Assembly (NCBI GenBank): GCA_949128135.1
Contig: OX421973.1
Location: forward strand, 6,996,428-7,060,427
Reading direction: 5' to 3'
DNA: 64,000 nt
Origin: Parasteatoda lunata
Taxonomy: Eukaryota > Arthropoda > Arachnida > Araneae > Theridiidae
Every line of letters begins with the position of its first letter. Within the stretch, counting starts at the first letter, position 1. This document shows positions 20,095 through 34,200 of the stretch, piece by piece. A program made the translations under genes and the position numbers. Under the pieces are notes generated by a model, which worked only from the letters and a program-made list of their open reading frames with translations, was not told the DNA's origin and did not search any database.

Positions 20095-23000
20095 CCTGAT
20101 TCCTTAGTTGATTCACTAGATTTTGAAACTATTAGTCTTTTTTTTTATTGCTTTAACATTAATCTGTAATTCCTAATTAATACACTTTTTAAAACTTTTT
20201 TTAGTTTTTCTAAAAATATATATTAAAACTAGTAATTATGCAATATCTTATGTATTTAATAATGAGAAATTTTTCGAATTCATATTAAGAGTGTGTATTG
20301 TAATTTTTATTCACAATTTTTCGCTCTTTTATATTGATAGAACAAAGTATGTAATCAATGTGTTATTTTAATTTCTTTTCCCTGACCCTCTTTCGCCATT
20401 CATGGAGAAGAGTTTTCTGAGTAGAAATTTCTGCACTGTAAAATTTAGTTAGTGTAGTTATAGTTAATTAAAATCCGCATTAGCATTACATGGAGAGGAA
20501 AAACACGAAAACCTCCCAGGGTTAGTGATAAAATTTTGTAAAGTAAACTTGTCTCAATCAGTTATGTTGTAAGTTTTAATGAAAATCAATAAATGCCTTT
20601 TCTTTCAAAAATTTCGGTATCGTACTTTTTTATAAATTAATTTAGATTATTTTGATAAATCTTTATATTAATTACAGTGAGCAGCTTCACAAATCTATAT
20701 ATTAAAATGTAAAACAACATAGAATTGTTTTAGTTTGTTGTTTTTAATGATCCATCGAAATGATCTATTAGAAAAATAAATCTTAACTGCCACTTAAGCT
20801 TATTAGTCGAAATTGTTATAATTTATTTTTCGACAGAAATGATGGTACAATCTTTAAAAAAATTGAAAAAAATTAATTAAAATATAAAAAAGGTTGTGGA
20901 AAATATATGTATTTGAATTGTAAATGAAAGAAGCAAATTAAAAAAGTAATAAAAAAATAAAATCTTGAACTCAAGGTTTTACTTTAACATAAAAAGTTTT
21001 ACAAATTAGCAAATCAATTTTAAAAAGAACTAACAAACTTTATTTGATTTATAGAGAAAATATAAAGTAACTACATTAAAAATATATTTATATGAATTAC
21101 TTTCATATGACTACATAGTAAAATTGTATAAATTTAAATACTCTGGTTATTATTAGTTCTCTAAATAATCAAATCAAAATAATAAATAATTCAAGATATA
21201 ATTAGAAAAAGTAAATAAAATGATACATTTTGAAAATAAATAAAGCCGTTTTAGAGTTTAAAAAAATTATTTTCTTAGAAGGAGAAAAAGCATAATGTAG
21301 AGTCTCTTCTGATATCTTTTGAAAGCTAGTTGACCCCCGCAGGTTGCAATTCCCCCTTTTCTGTGACAGTCCACTGGCGTCGCCACCATAGGGGTCCGAG
21401 GGGTCCGGACCCCCCCAATTATTGGGAAGCCAGGGTCCATTATTTTGAGAAAATATTTCTGTTTTGTTTCCATAACTTTTAATTTTTTTTTCTCTCTCTC
21501 TTATTTTTTATAGTGCAACTTATTATATTATATAATTAAAAGAAAATTAGTAAAAAGTAAAATACACACAAAAAAATGCACTGTATAAAAAAATAAAACA
21601 GGTGTTTAGAGAATTACAAGAAATATCACTGCCACCCTTTCCTTCAATAAGCAATAAAACACTCTTCCCACCATTCCTTCTCTTCTCACTGTTAACTGAT
21701 AAAGATCATTCTCCCTCAACATCACACACGTAGTCATTTGATACCCCAAAAATAGCCGCCTTAGTTTACGCTATGGGAAAATGGTCTTAGCATTTTAAAA
21801 TTATCTTTATCGTATTTATGGCCCTGGGCTCTTTTGTCCTCTTTTTTAAAATGTCAAATATCAACAGTAGGGGGAGATTCTTGTAAACATTTTATTTTTT
21901 TGATGGTTTTGTCAAGAAAATTTCTCTGGCATACAATGATTCTAAATCTTCTCTTACGTATAAGCGCTCACAGTGTTATTCCATCATTATTTAAACTAGA
22001 CATTTTCGGTACAAAATTTTAATAAACAAATTCTGTTTACTGTTATATTTTGTTTCATTAATCGTTTTAACTTAAATTATTAGTTGTTATTTTTTTAAAT
22101 AAAGTTTATATAAAGTTTTTGTAATAAAGTTTATCGTTGGATAACAAGTAGTCGTTAAATAAATTTTGGGGAGGTAAGCAAATGTTTGTATTAAATCACT
22201 TAATTCATTTATAATTGTATGTTTATGTTCTGCAAGAATTGTTTTATAGTTTGTGTATTAAATTTATTTCTATAATACATTAGTTCATGGTTTTACTGTT
22301 CATTGTGCATGAATTTATTTTGAACGCACGGAGTTACTTCTTATTTTATATTTATAAAATCAATGTAATTAAACAAATCAATGTTTAAATTTTTAAAATT
22401 ATAAATCAAAACTTTGAATTTTTATGACCTTTCTAAAACTTTGTTTTAATTCAGAAATATAATGTCACGTTTATGTTTATATGGAAATTTACATATAATT
22501 TAATAAATTATTTTAAATATAAATACTGCTTATTTATGCCCTAATATAAATAATTAGCATTAACTTTCATTTTAATTAATTAAAACAAAGAAGAATTACG
22601 TTAAATGCAAAAGTTTCATAAAAAAAATTCATATGATTTTATTACGGTCAGTAATAAAAACTAATAAAAATATTTTTTTTAAGAATGGGATAATTTGTTA
22701 AACTTAATTTATTGTATGAGTGTTTAATGCTTACTTCATGTAATTTTATTTATTTTGATTTTATCAAAATAATATGGGATTTTTAAAGTAATTATTTTGT
22801 GCCAATTAGCATTTTCATAATTTGGTATTTTCAACAAATAATTTTTCTGAATTTAAAGTATTAATTTTTAAAATTTTAATACTGAAACTATAAATACTGC
22901 CGATAGAGGAAGGACAATAAGAGTTCTATGTGTTGTCTTTTTTATTTCTCCGTGTACATTTATATGAAGTTTTCATGGTTACCAAAATGGATCATGCGAT

Positions 23001-24284
23001 CCAAGAAAACCAAAATATCTCATTTTTGCTGTTTCTTTGCTTGAAAATAATAAAAAGGTAAATACATTAAATAAAATGTGCATAAAAATTATTCCCATCA
23101 CAATTTTTATAATTTATCACTTCTTCAAAATATGAATACTAGTTCTGTCAATCAACTGAATAATTTTATTTTCCTTTTTAAACATAACAATTTCGATTTT
23201 TAAAACTGCATAAGTTGAATCGGAACAAGATGAGAAAATAGCTAAACTTAAAACCGCTTTAATATTCTTGAATTTCTCACTTTTTTTTTCTTTTTTTTTA
23301 CAATTTAGGGTCTTATAAATATATTTATTTTAATCATGATAATCTCTACTGTAACCAATATTAAAGATAGCTTCTCTAGTATTATTTTTAACGTTGTATC
23401 TTTCATCTCAAAAAACCAGATCAATTCAAATTCATAGTAAAAAAAGTCTTTTTTTTTTTTTTTTTTTTTTTTTTTAGCAAAACGTTTTATGGCCTTTTTC
23501 TTATATTTATTTATAAAATGTTAATATATGTCCCAAAAAATTTATCTCTTTCGTGGTCGTTTTATCACGTAGGATTACATAACATAATATTATGCATTTA
23601 TAAATTTCATGTCATTCTCATCAAAAACTTTAACAGACAAAATGTTCTTTTCAAAATAAAACTATATTTTTAAGACACTGTACATATTGGATTTAAGTAA
23701 CCTTACTTTTACTTCAATGTATTATTTAAAAAAATTATGCTTATTTTTCAATTGAGACTTTTGAAAAAGGGGACATACATGATATATAAAAATGATTTGT
23801 GATATATGATTACTTCATATATTTTTAATACTTCATATGTTTTAATTTTTACATATTTCCAGTTTTCTTAATTATTTAATATATAGCATTGATATAAATA
23901 ATGTATCAATCAACAATCTCTCAGGGGCTAAATCTTTTAATTAGTTAAAAATATAAACAAAATTTTAACTATTTTAATTTAACAGAATCTTTAAAACAAT
24001 ACTTAGTCGAAAAAGCATCGCTTGATATTATTACATCGCCATACTATAAGTGTGTTTTAGAGAACTCAAGAACAATTTTAAAACTATTTAATCCTTTACT
24101 GCACATTTTCCATGTCTACAAACCTACAATTTGAATTGGATTTTTTCATAAAATATGTATATGTAAACCTTTATTCGTTCTTAATAAACTTGTACATCCC
24201 GACAAAAAAAAAAAAAAAATTAATAAATAAACTATACTGAAAATACCGGTTCGGGAAAAAAAATCTGTAACTTTTCTAACATTA

Positions 24285-24395
24285 CTAATTTCAGATTTGA
24301 AATCCCCTTATCCTAAATCGGTAAGATCAAGCACTCATATAAATGCAGCAAAAAATTTGGCCCCCAGTGTTATTCTTCTACTTTAAAAAAATGCG
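24285..24395 (+). repeat. Foldback-family terminal fragment
   Basis: Shares ATTTCAGATTTGAAATCCCC and the ATAAATGCAGCAAAAAATTTGG-type end with the terminal parts of the 48-kb and 58-kb copies, in the same orientation. Confidence 0.65.
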
Positions 24396-26533
24396 TAGTG
24401 GAGGTGTTAAGAACCGTAATCATTTTCCTAAATACTAATGAAGTGTTTAAATTAATCCTTATGTATTAAAATTTTTTAAGAAATATTTATAATTTCACTT
24501 GAATAAATATTTCATTACCTTAAATTGTGGTTTAACTGGCCCATTGAGTAGGCTGTTAAATTCATATAGTTATTTATGAGATGTTTTTTTCTGTACCTTT
24601 TCTTCAAGTGTTTTATATGCACCGTCAAAACAACGGGGAGGGCATACCTAATTATTAATTAATATCAATTTGTATAGTTTTAGTCGTTTCTATGAAACAA
24701 TTCATTTTATAATCATAGAATAAGTTTGAAGTATTTCATACATTATATAGTAATCAAACATAGAATACAAAAATATGAAAGGTTCAAAAGTTAAAAAATA
24801 AAATTGATGAAATTTTGTGTTAAAATAATGCTATTTTATAAAAAACGTATTAGAAAAAGACGAAATAATCATTTAACCAAAAAATGAAAAGTAAAAATAG
24901 AAATTATCAATAAATAAAATATTCATTTGTCAAAATGTTCTTGTCATATACTATTCTGCGATTTCTGCCTATATAGCAAAAATTTGATTAACTGAACCCG
25001 GTTTTTTCTTTTTTAGTATGCTACTATAATTGAAATAAATAGTATTTTCATTAAAAAAAAATATTTAGCTATTTTAGACTAGCAAGCCTAGCTCTCAAGG
25101 CAGTTTTTAGGGACAAATATATTTCTTCACCTGAAGTAAATTACAAACTTACGACTCACCACAGCTCAATTTTTATTGATATTAATGTAATAATTGTATT
25201 TACTGCTTATTCTATTGATCCCATTTTGAATCACACCTTAACATTGCACAGTTACATCTGTATTATCCGGAAAAACACTCTAGTTTAAATTTTTTATTTA
25301 TTACAATTATTTTATTTATATATTACCAGTTCAGCGCACAAGGTAGAAAATAGAAAAGTAAATAATCAATAAATCGATATTAATCAGCATGCACAAGCCT
25401 GTACCAAAGCAATTAATAAAGTTAAAATAATTAAATTTTGTTATTTATTATTATTTGTTGCTCTTTTTAAGGACTTTACGTTAGTTTAAGAGAAACACAT
25501 TTTTTAAGAAGTTCAATTAAACAAAATAAAGATTAACAAAACATAGCTGCCACTGATCAAGCATGCCAACTCATTATAGTCAAAATTTACCTCAGACAAA
25601 TTTCTTCATTAATTTTACTCTAAAAAAATAACTTTTGCTATTTATTTCAATTACCGTTGATTTTAACATATTTAGTTTCATAAAAATATTACAAAAGCGT
25701 AACTATAAACAAAATAAACACGACACATGGTTTTAGACGAGGACCTTGCGCCTAAATGCCGTTTATGTTGTTCCTTGAGTTTACCTGGTGAAACAAATAA
25801 AAAAATATTTTATTATTAAAGAATCTGCAATAAATGACGTTTTTTAATTAAATCTAAAATTATATTTTTCAATATTCGTAAAAAAATATTAGGAATTTCT
25901 GTTTTAAAGTCATGTTTTAATAAGCATATTTGAAAAAAGCATTTTGAAACAAAATGTATTTTTATTATCTCTCGATATTAGATAACTCGTTTAACTACTA
26001 TGACAAACTTCATAAATGAAAAATACTTCCGTGATGCTTTTATTGGATAAATTTCTAGAATTCTTCTCACAAATAAGGTTAAAAAAAAAGGGTCGCAAAT
26101 TAACACTTTAGGGGAGAAAAATAAAATCAAAACATGATCAATCATAAATTGAGAAGGTGAAATTAAAAATGTATGTTTAGTTGCCAAAAAAAACATAGTG
26201 GAATTGAAAGACACTTATTTGAGACACTTCAAACTAAATTCGGCAGTCAAACTGGTTTTAAAGTTTTAACTCCGTTTATCTTACTACTTTCTGATTGTTT
26301 TTTCCCGCTCTTAAATGGTAGTTTGCGATTTCTAATTTGTATATTTTTTTTAACTTAATTCTTAAAGATGATTCTAAAATTATATATGAGGACGTAGATT
26401 ATGGAACACTCTGCATCATAGAATCAAGACGTTTCAATTTTCATAATTATATATTGAATGTCAGAAAAAGATATTGATTTGATTGTGAAATATAATTTTC
26501 TTCTGTTCGATATCATGTTTTTGACATACATTT

Positions 26534-26534
<1 letters not shown>

Positions 26535-26626
<92 letters not shown>
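26535..26626. repeat. (AT)n microsatellite
   Basis: About 46 AT repeats, nearly uninterrupted. The minus-strand open frame across it is an artefact. Confidence 0.98.
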
Positions 26627-26630
<4 letters not shown>

Positions 26631-27370
26631 CATTCTGAAGTATGGTCCCCCCCAATAAATTTTATCTGACGACGCCAATGGGTTAGTCGATTAGTTTCAG
26701 ATTACTTAACACCCCAGAAAGTACACACACCCCCACCAAAAATTTAGGGGAGCCAGTGGAACTGTTTTTGGAGGTGCTATATTTTTCGTCCCTATTCGGG
26801 ACAAACTCTTACTGAAGGTTAGAAGGGAAATGGAAAGGCCTTCTCATTTATTCTTAGGCCAAGATTGAAGCCAATGATTCTTAATTAAGGTGTTATATGT
26901 ATATCGAAATATAAAAAAAATAAGTAAGCTAATAATTATTGATGGCGGAAAAGTACATATTCGTTTGAGGAACCGTAAAAGATTGTCATATTATTGATGC
27001 TTAACTAATGTTGATACGTATTAATTGAAATTAAAAATAACTATTTAAAAGTTAATGGAGAAAAGATACTTTTTCGTTTCGGGGATATTAGCAATGATTT
27101 GTTAATATTAGGAATATGTTTTAAGGTGAAAAGGGACTTTCAAATGAACGAATTCTTCGAAAAATCGATTTTCTACTTATATTTTGAAATCGGAGCATTT
27201 GACTGAACCTTTTTAAAACAGAAACATGTAGAATCTTAGAAAAATTGATGAAGGTATGGCGAATTTTGTTTTGACCACGCACCTTTCTTTAAATTTTCTT
27301 GTCAACTGCTAGCTGTAGCTGTATACCCAAATACGTTTTTGCTTATTTTTAAAAATTATGTCTATTTTTT

Positions 27371-27808
27371 ACAGAGTGCGTAGCGTTTTTTAAGGGTTCT
27401 TATTTTCATTTTTTAAAAGTCCTTCAAGGTGCTTTTTTCATTGGGTGTTTTTAAAAAGTGCTTAATTTTCCCTTTTTCAAAATGAGATTTTCCTTTACTG
27501 TACTGATTTTCGCATTGAATTATGCAAAAGCGTGCTTTTCACATTGTTCTAATTAACGTTTTCACAATTAATTAAACTCCAATCTATTTCGGCGTATAGT
27601 CAATCCGTAGCGTCTGAAAACGCCATTCGCTTTACACGATTTAAAATTTCATGATTTTTGACAATTGTCAAAAACAATGCCAAAAGGATTTTTTTTTTTG
27701 TTGCCATAACTGTTGAAACAAGATAAAACAGTCAAAAGTGCTTAAAAATATATTTTGAGTGCTTAAAAGGTTCTTATTTTTGTTGAATAATTTGGCTACG
27801 CACCCTGT
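27371..27808. mobile_element. 438-bp MITE with inverted ends
   Basis: The left end ACAGAGTGCGTAGC and the right end GCTACGCACCCTGT are inverted copies with one mismatch. Subterminal GGTTCTTATTTT words occur in inverted positions. A second, truncated copy is at 8437-8928. The ends resemble hAT-type CAG.GTG termini, but I see no clean 8-bp target duplication. Confidence 0.75.
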
Positions 27809-28660
27809 TTTAATATTTTAATGCATCTAATCATTTAACTAGTTTATAAGATCATATTTATAGTTATTTATGTGTTAAAAAAGGAAACGTTTGTTCAAAG
27901 GTAGAATTTGGAATAAATAGCTAGAAAAAGCAGTTTTTCTCAAAATGTCTTTTTTGACAAATTTATGAATTTCAAACTGCAATTTTTTTCGATTGAGTTA
28001 AAAATTTGTAACTATATACGTATGAATGTTCTTAACACTCAATTGGAAAAGTTTTTTTAATTAAGTAAGTAGTAGTTTTTAATTATGTAAGTAGTTTATA
28101 TATGATTTTTTATTACGATCTAATCATCCCCCCCCCCCGAAAATGCAGGTTCTTTATTGCTTTTTTACTGATATTTGTTTCTATAGTAATAAATAGAGGA
28201 AGTATTACCAAAAGTTTTTTTGTTACCTAATAACTAATATTTTGAAAGAATTTTAATTAAAAAAAAATTTCAGACGCGAGGTTTAATGTAAAAAAGCAAT
28301 ATAAATTTAAAAATATATTTTTGAAATTTTGTATATAAGTTGCTTTTAACAATAAAAACATACATTGAAAATTTCAAACAAATCCCGTAATAATTTCTAA
28401 AAAAAGAAAATTTGAAAGTTCTTGGTCGTCTTAAATGAAATGAAAAACTAAGTTAGCGGAGAAGAGGAAAATTCGTAATACGTAGATGACGCATAATTTT
28501 GGTAATATGTACTATGGTAATTTGTGTAGTTTCATTAAGAATTCTACAACGTAGTTTCAGAAAATATTTTTCCAGTGGTGTAGAGTATCAATATTTTAAT
28601 TAAATTAAAATAACTTTTTCCTATTATTATTAACAGGAATATTATTTCCTATTATTATTT

Positions 28661-28712
28661 TAAATAATTAGGAAAATAATTATTTAAAATAATTATTTTC
28701 CTAATTATTTTA
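28661..28712. repeat. Near-perfect 51-bp palindrome
   Basis: Two 25-bp arms (TAAATAATTAGG...ATTATTT and its inverse) meet with about 1 base between them. It is AT-rich and could extrude as a cruciform. No associated gene. Confidence 0.85.
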
Positions 28713-30927
28713 AACAGTAAATAGAGAAGTGGGCGTGTTCCTTATTTACTTTTAAAATTTCGGCTTTTGTTTGCAGCCTCTGATAAAATGTATTCCGCAC
28801 AAGCGTTGAAGGGTAATGCAATTAGCATTCAATATACCAAAATAGATATAAAGTATTGGTATATTTGGTGATTATTAAAATTTCACCAATATTAAGCAGA
28901 ATTTAATACAGACACTCTTGAATTAAGTGTTTCTTGTAAGGGATATGTACTAGAGTAACTATCTAAATAACTCCAATAATAAACTAAATTAATGACTTGA
29001 TAGTGGCAAATTTTGACTATCATGAGTTGGCATGATGATATATCAATCACGCCAAGTGATGTTAAATACAGTTAATCTTTATTTTGTGTGAGCTACAAAA
29101 AAAAAAAAAAAAATGTTTTGCTTAATAACTGAATGCCATAACTGAATGCCATCGGAAATAGCAACAAATAAAAATGTTTTTGTAGTTAGATTATTTTAAG
29201 TGCTTAGTCTAAAAGCCAGGTAAGTGAAATTTTCAGAGGCTATAAAATGAAAATCTTGCAAGTATATTTAAAAACTAATGTTTATGTTTAAAAGAAAATA
29301 AATTACATAGAAAATACCCATACTGATACAACCACTTTATTTCCAAAAATTCACGAATGCCCTAAAAATGTCACATACCTGGGTTTTTAACTAAACTCTT
29401 CAATTGTTTCGATATTATACCTTTGAGTTTTGTGCTTGATTTCGTAGTGATGTACAATACAGATTGATTTTTTTCTTATTCACCGCGGTCGAAGAACTGA
29501 TATTCAGCTTGTGCAGAAATATAAAAATATTTTATCTACTGTTACATATTTTTAATTTAACCAAAATGTGTGCTCACACTTTCTTGCTACCCCCACCCTT
29601 TCCTCTAGGCGTGACATTAACTGTGGACGACCTCTATTACAGAATTACGTGCATTTGAGTTAAGCTCTTACTGAACAATTTCTATTAAGCTTGCGTACGT
29701 AAGGCATGCTTCGCGTTTTACAAAATCACCTACACGTACGTATATTTTGTTCAAACACTAGAGAATATAAATTCTGTAGTTAGAATTGCGAAACGAAAAA
29801 TGGATGAATACGAACTGAATGATTAATGAATAAAAAATTTTTTGAAAAACTAATCGAGAACAATAACAATAAATTTTATTTTCAAAACTAGCCAAATACA
29901 TTTTATGATATAAATATCAAATAAATGCAGAAAAATATACACACGTTTTTTTTTTTTTTTTTTTTAATTTACAAACAAAAATATAGATCAAAATATAACA
30001 ATTTACAACAAAAACTTCTCCAATGAAATTATCGTTTGAAGACTATTCTCCTCAAAGCAATGTTATTAGCAGCAGTTGCAGGACATGACTAAGTTAAGCT
30101 AATCATCAACAACTACATTGCTCTAATGATTTATTTTATATGTACGAACATACTAAGATTTCTAAATTTTATGTAGTTTTTATTAGAAGAAATTTTGATA
30201 TTTACAAATGTGTTGAATGATTTACGTTTCAATGATATAGTATAGAAACCACTTCGATATGAATATTAGCTATTATGACTTTACTGTTATTCTTTCAATT
30301 AATAAGCACTCATTTCTATTGCTTTGCATTTAACTAGCTAAAGAGGAACTACATCTGTGTTGCAATTGCGATATCAATTACAAGCGTAACACATTTTAAA
30401 AAAGGCTGACGGTAGTTGTGTCAAGTATCATAGAAATGGCATACTGTAAAAATTCTTAGCATACAAAATAAATCTTAGAGGTATAAGAAGCAATTCAGTT
30501 GAAAATAGCAGCCAGTGCGAGATACAATGCGAAAAGAGTAACGAAATATAATTTTTTAAAAGAAAATTGAGCGAGCAAATTATCAAAAAACCACAATGCC
30601 AAGAATTTTGAATATTTAAAAAATTTGTTGAAAAATTTACGAAAATCAGAAAAGCATTAAAAAAAATGAATGAAATATAAAGTAAAATGATAGTTGATGA
30701 TTCAGATTATAGTGAACATATTTAAGTCCTGATAAAGCAGTGTTAATTACAAAAATTTATAAATTCCTTGCCTTTTAATTATGGATCGCAGATCCGTACT
30801 ATTAATTGAAATTCATGAATTATATCTTTGGTTACATCATTTTGACAAAATGGGTTCATTGTGACGTCAAATAAAAGACAACATTCTCCAATCACAACTT
30901 AAGTTTTAGTCCGTTTTCAATTTAGCT

Positions 30928-31251
30928 TCAAGCTGAGATTGTCACAGCTTCGGTGACGTAATTAACGTCCACATATCGAAGTTTCTGGACGGATGGTTTG
31001 CGATGACGGATCTGCTCGCATTTCTCGCAGCAATCGTTCTTGGAAGACCTGGTTGAATCGTTCACTAGGGTTTGTTTTTCTTCCCTCTTCTTCTGTTGTC
31101 GTTTTTTGTAAGACGCTGAAAAGAAGTTAAGGAACAAAACGAAGAAGATAATTGCTTGGACGACATTCAGGGCCAGCATGGGCTTTGATACTTCACAGGT
31201 TGGAAAAAATGTAAGTTGGAACATGAACGAAAATACGAGTAAAAACTGAAC
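30928..31251 (-). CDS. ELOVL: ELOVL last coding exon and stop
   Basis: 324 nt, acceptor ATTTTCTAG, residues 207-313. It starts VQFLLVFSF, carries the last membrane segments and a cytosolic basic tail (YKKRQQKKREEK), and ends with a less conserved 55-residue extension. The first Met inside the exon is not the gene start. Confidence 0.95.
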   Translation of the reverse strand, partial: VQFLLVFSFMFQLTFFPTCEVSKPMLALNVVQAIIFFVLFLNFFSASYKKRQQKKREEKQTLVNDSTRSSKNDCCEKCEQIRHRKPSVQKLRYVDVNYVTEAVTISA

Positions 31252-34200
31252 CTAGAAAATATTAAAAATCAAACTATTAATTGTTAATTTGGAAAATATA
31301 GTCTGATTTTTTTTTCAGTGTATAGAATTGTGCAGGCGATTGAATTCAATGTGATTGCAGACGATTATGACAAATTGTATTTATTTTTATCAGGATTGAA
31401 TCATAAAAATAGCACTAAGGAAATAAACACTAAGAAAGAGTTTACTTTATTTAATCTGATCATAATAAGAAAAAATGTGAAAAAAAGCTTATTTTTAATA
31501 TTTTATTCATAAAGGGAAATTTCCATATTTAATTTAGAATTTTATATTGAAACTCTTTAATTTAAACTTTATTGTCATTTTGCTATATAAAATAAGAACT
31601 ATTTTAGAAATAGCGATCGGTCGGATGTTTGCCTGATATTTTTTTTTCGAATTCTTATTTCACGTTTTTATTTTATCTTAAAAATGAAAAAACTATGAGA
31701 CAGGAAAAAATTTATGAATAGAGGTACTTTCAAAATTAGAGGTAGTTACTAAAATAGAGGCAATACTTTAGTTTTTTGTGTGTAAATTTTTTTCAATAAA
31801 TCAAGTATTCTTTGATTTTTTTGAAAACTAGTTATTCTAATTTTAAATAGAAGATGACCTAACGATCCACTTCAAGCTGTGCATGATTAAACTGAGGTAA
31901 AAGGTGAAGGGGATTGGACAAAACATACTAATAAAAACTTATATCAACAAACTTTTTAATTATAATACCAATAATACTAATTTTGTTTTACAGTTTGTAA
32001 AAAATAACGTCTTGAAAAATGAAAATTTTATAATTTTTTTTTATATTTTGAGACTTTTGTTTTAAAATTTTCCATTTCTCCAAAAATTTCACTTTTAAAA
32101 TAATTAAACTTTTAGCATTATCCTCATTAATGGAAAAAAGTTACTAAATAATTAAAGCTATTAGTGGTGCAAGAAGGCTTTAAGATACATTATATTGAAT
32201 TTTATGTCCTGTCAAAATATAAATAAAAAAGAACATACAACTGGTCACAGCGTCTTTTTTGAACAGTTGATTTCGTCTTGTTTCAGAAGTGACTTGGAAG
32301 GTTCTTCCATTAGATTCTCCAATTGCATTTTTAATGTTTAAAGAGAGTCCGCGAAATTTGTAGAATTCTGCTTGATTGGTTTTTGTTTCAAATTATATTT
32401 TATCAGTAAACAACAACTTAAAAAAAAATTAAAAATAAATGATGCAAATGCATTGGGGAACAAATTTTTTGTTGCATTTATGCAAATATTTGATCTTACC
32501 CAAGGGTGTGGGGATTTCACGTCTAAAGCTATAGATTTTAAAATTACATTTTTACTTTTTCTGTCGAAAAATAGGAGGTTAAAAACGTTATACATAAAAG
32601 GGGGGTATTGTAAATGTTGCGATAACTTCTAGGGTAGTTAGGGCATATCCTTAGGATTAAAATTGCATACAAACCCATGACCAGATATTTCATCGTACGC
32701 GGCTAGGGCTCTGGTCTACTTCGACCAGTTCAGAACCACGCGAAGAAACAGAACAGAGGTTCCCATGAAACTTTAACTCCTCTAGAAGTTTTTCTCAACA
32801 TTTATGCGACCTCTTGTTATATATAACGTTTTTAAACTTGTACATTGACAAAAGATAGGCTAAAAATGTCATTTAAGTAGCTTGGAGAAAAACAGATTGA
32901 AGATTTGAAATCAGCGACATGATCCGTTAAAAAAATCTCATGCAACAGGAAAAGAAAATTGTTCCTCTTGTCATAGTTTAAGGGAAACTTTAGATTAAAA
33001 ACAAATCTATAATAAAATATATAGATTTAAAATTTTTGAAACTTAAAAATAAAGCAACTTTATTACAAATTTGCTTATTAATATTTATTACTAATTTCCT
33101 AATATGTTTACAAAGCACGATAGCTAAATTGGTGGAGTTTTTTTAGGTATGTTTTAATATTCTAAAAAAGGAAAAAAGTTTCAAATTGCAGTTTCATGCT
33201 ATTTAAAATGTAATATTTTATCTGTGTCTCACCAGCAGTAACAAGTAAACATAAAAACACAGGACATACCATCTGCAAAATTGTCATATATTTTTTCCAC
33301 CACAAAAACTTTTGATAAGCTGGACCAAGAGCTGCCAGGCCATAATACAAATACATCCACATGTGCACGAATGAGTTAATGAAGGCAAAAATTGAATTAT
33401 AGCCACCTGCGAAAAAAAAGTTATTAAATTATTTTAGTTGTTTCAAAGATGCAACTTTCTAAACACTAAATGATAACGTTTGTTTTTGGAACAATTCATA
33501 TAAATATTATAATTTATTCTCACTGTTCCAAGTATATATGAATGTAGTTTAAGCATTTTAACACCATCTTGAAAGCATTATAAATGTCTTAAATGCCAGA
33601 AAAATAGTTCACATGAGAAATTTTTTTATACTATTTGCATTATAAATAATTCCATTCAAAACAAATAAGGAAGTAAAAGTAAATTCAAGTTTGCCTGCAA
33701 CCCTAAACAAAGACAGACTTATTGAAAAATTAGGCTTAACCTATCTTGTGTACTGCAACAGTAACACATATAAGATATAAGATAAAAGTCATACACAAAA
33801 AATGCTGCTAAAAATTTATTCATTTAATAAAATTTTTTTATACACTTTGAAATAATTAGATAATTGAATTAACAAAATAGAATAAGTTTTTATACATTCT
33901 ATAAACAAGAAATTACAGTTTTCGGAAATAGCAAATTTATTTTTAAATTTTTCTTTTAAATTCTTTATTTTTTTCAAAATTCTAGTTAATTAAAGAACAG
34001 TATTTGGGAATTTTTCAAAGTTATAACTTTTCTTTTGTTTATATATCCGCAGATTGGCACATTAGTTTTGTTAAGGACCTGAAATAAATAGTAATTTAGT
34101 AAGTTTAGAAATTAAAAATTATTTTTCTGTTTCTCCTCTTAGTATTTTAAGCTTGTTTTTGAAATATACGAGGAAAAATCTTCAGGCACTGAGAGAATTT

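Larger units (their letters stand above)
17801..30927. other. Convergent intergenic region, repeat-rich, no genes seen
   Basis: About 13 kb lie between the 3' ends of RPS20 and ELOVL. It holds a hAT-like terminus (18013), an inverted-repeat MITE (19921-20094), C-rich and TA-rich simple repeats, a foldback-family fragment (24285-24395), a possible TIR pair (21370/26680), an inverted dispersed pair (25520/29095), a MITE (27371-27808) and a palindrome (28661-28712). No open frame here has recognisable similarity or codon bias. Confidence 0.75.
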
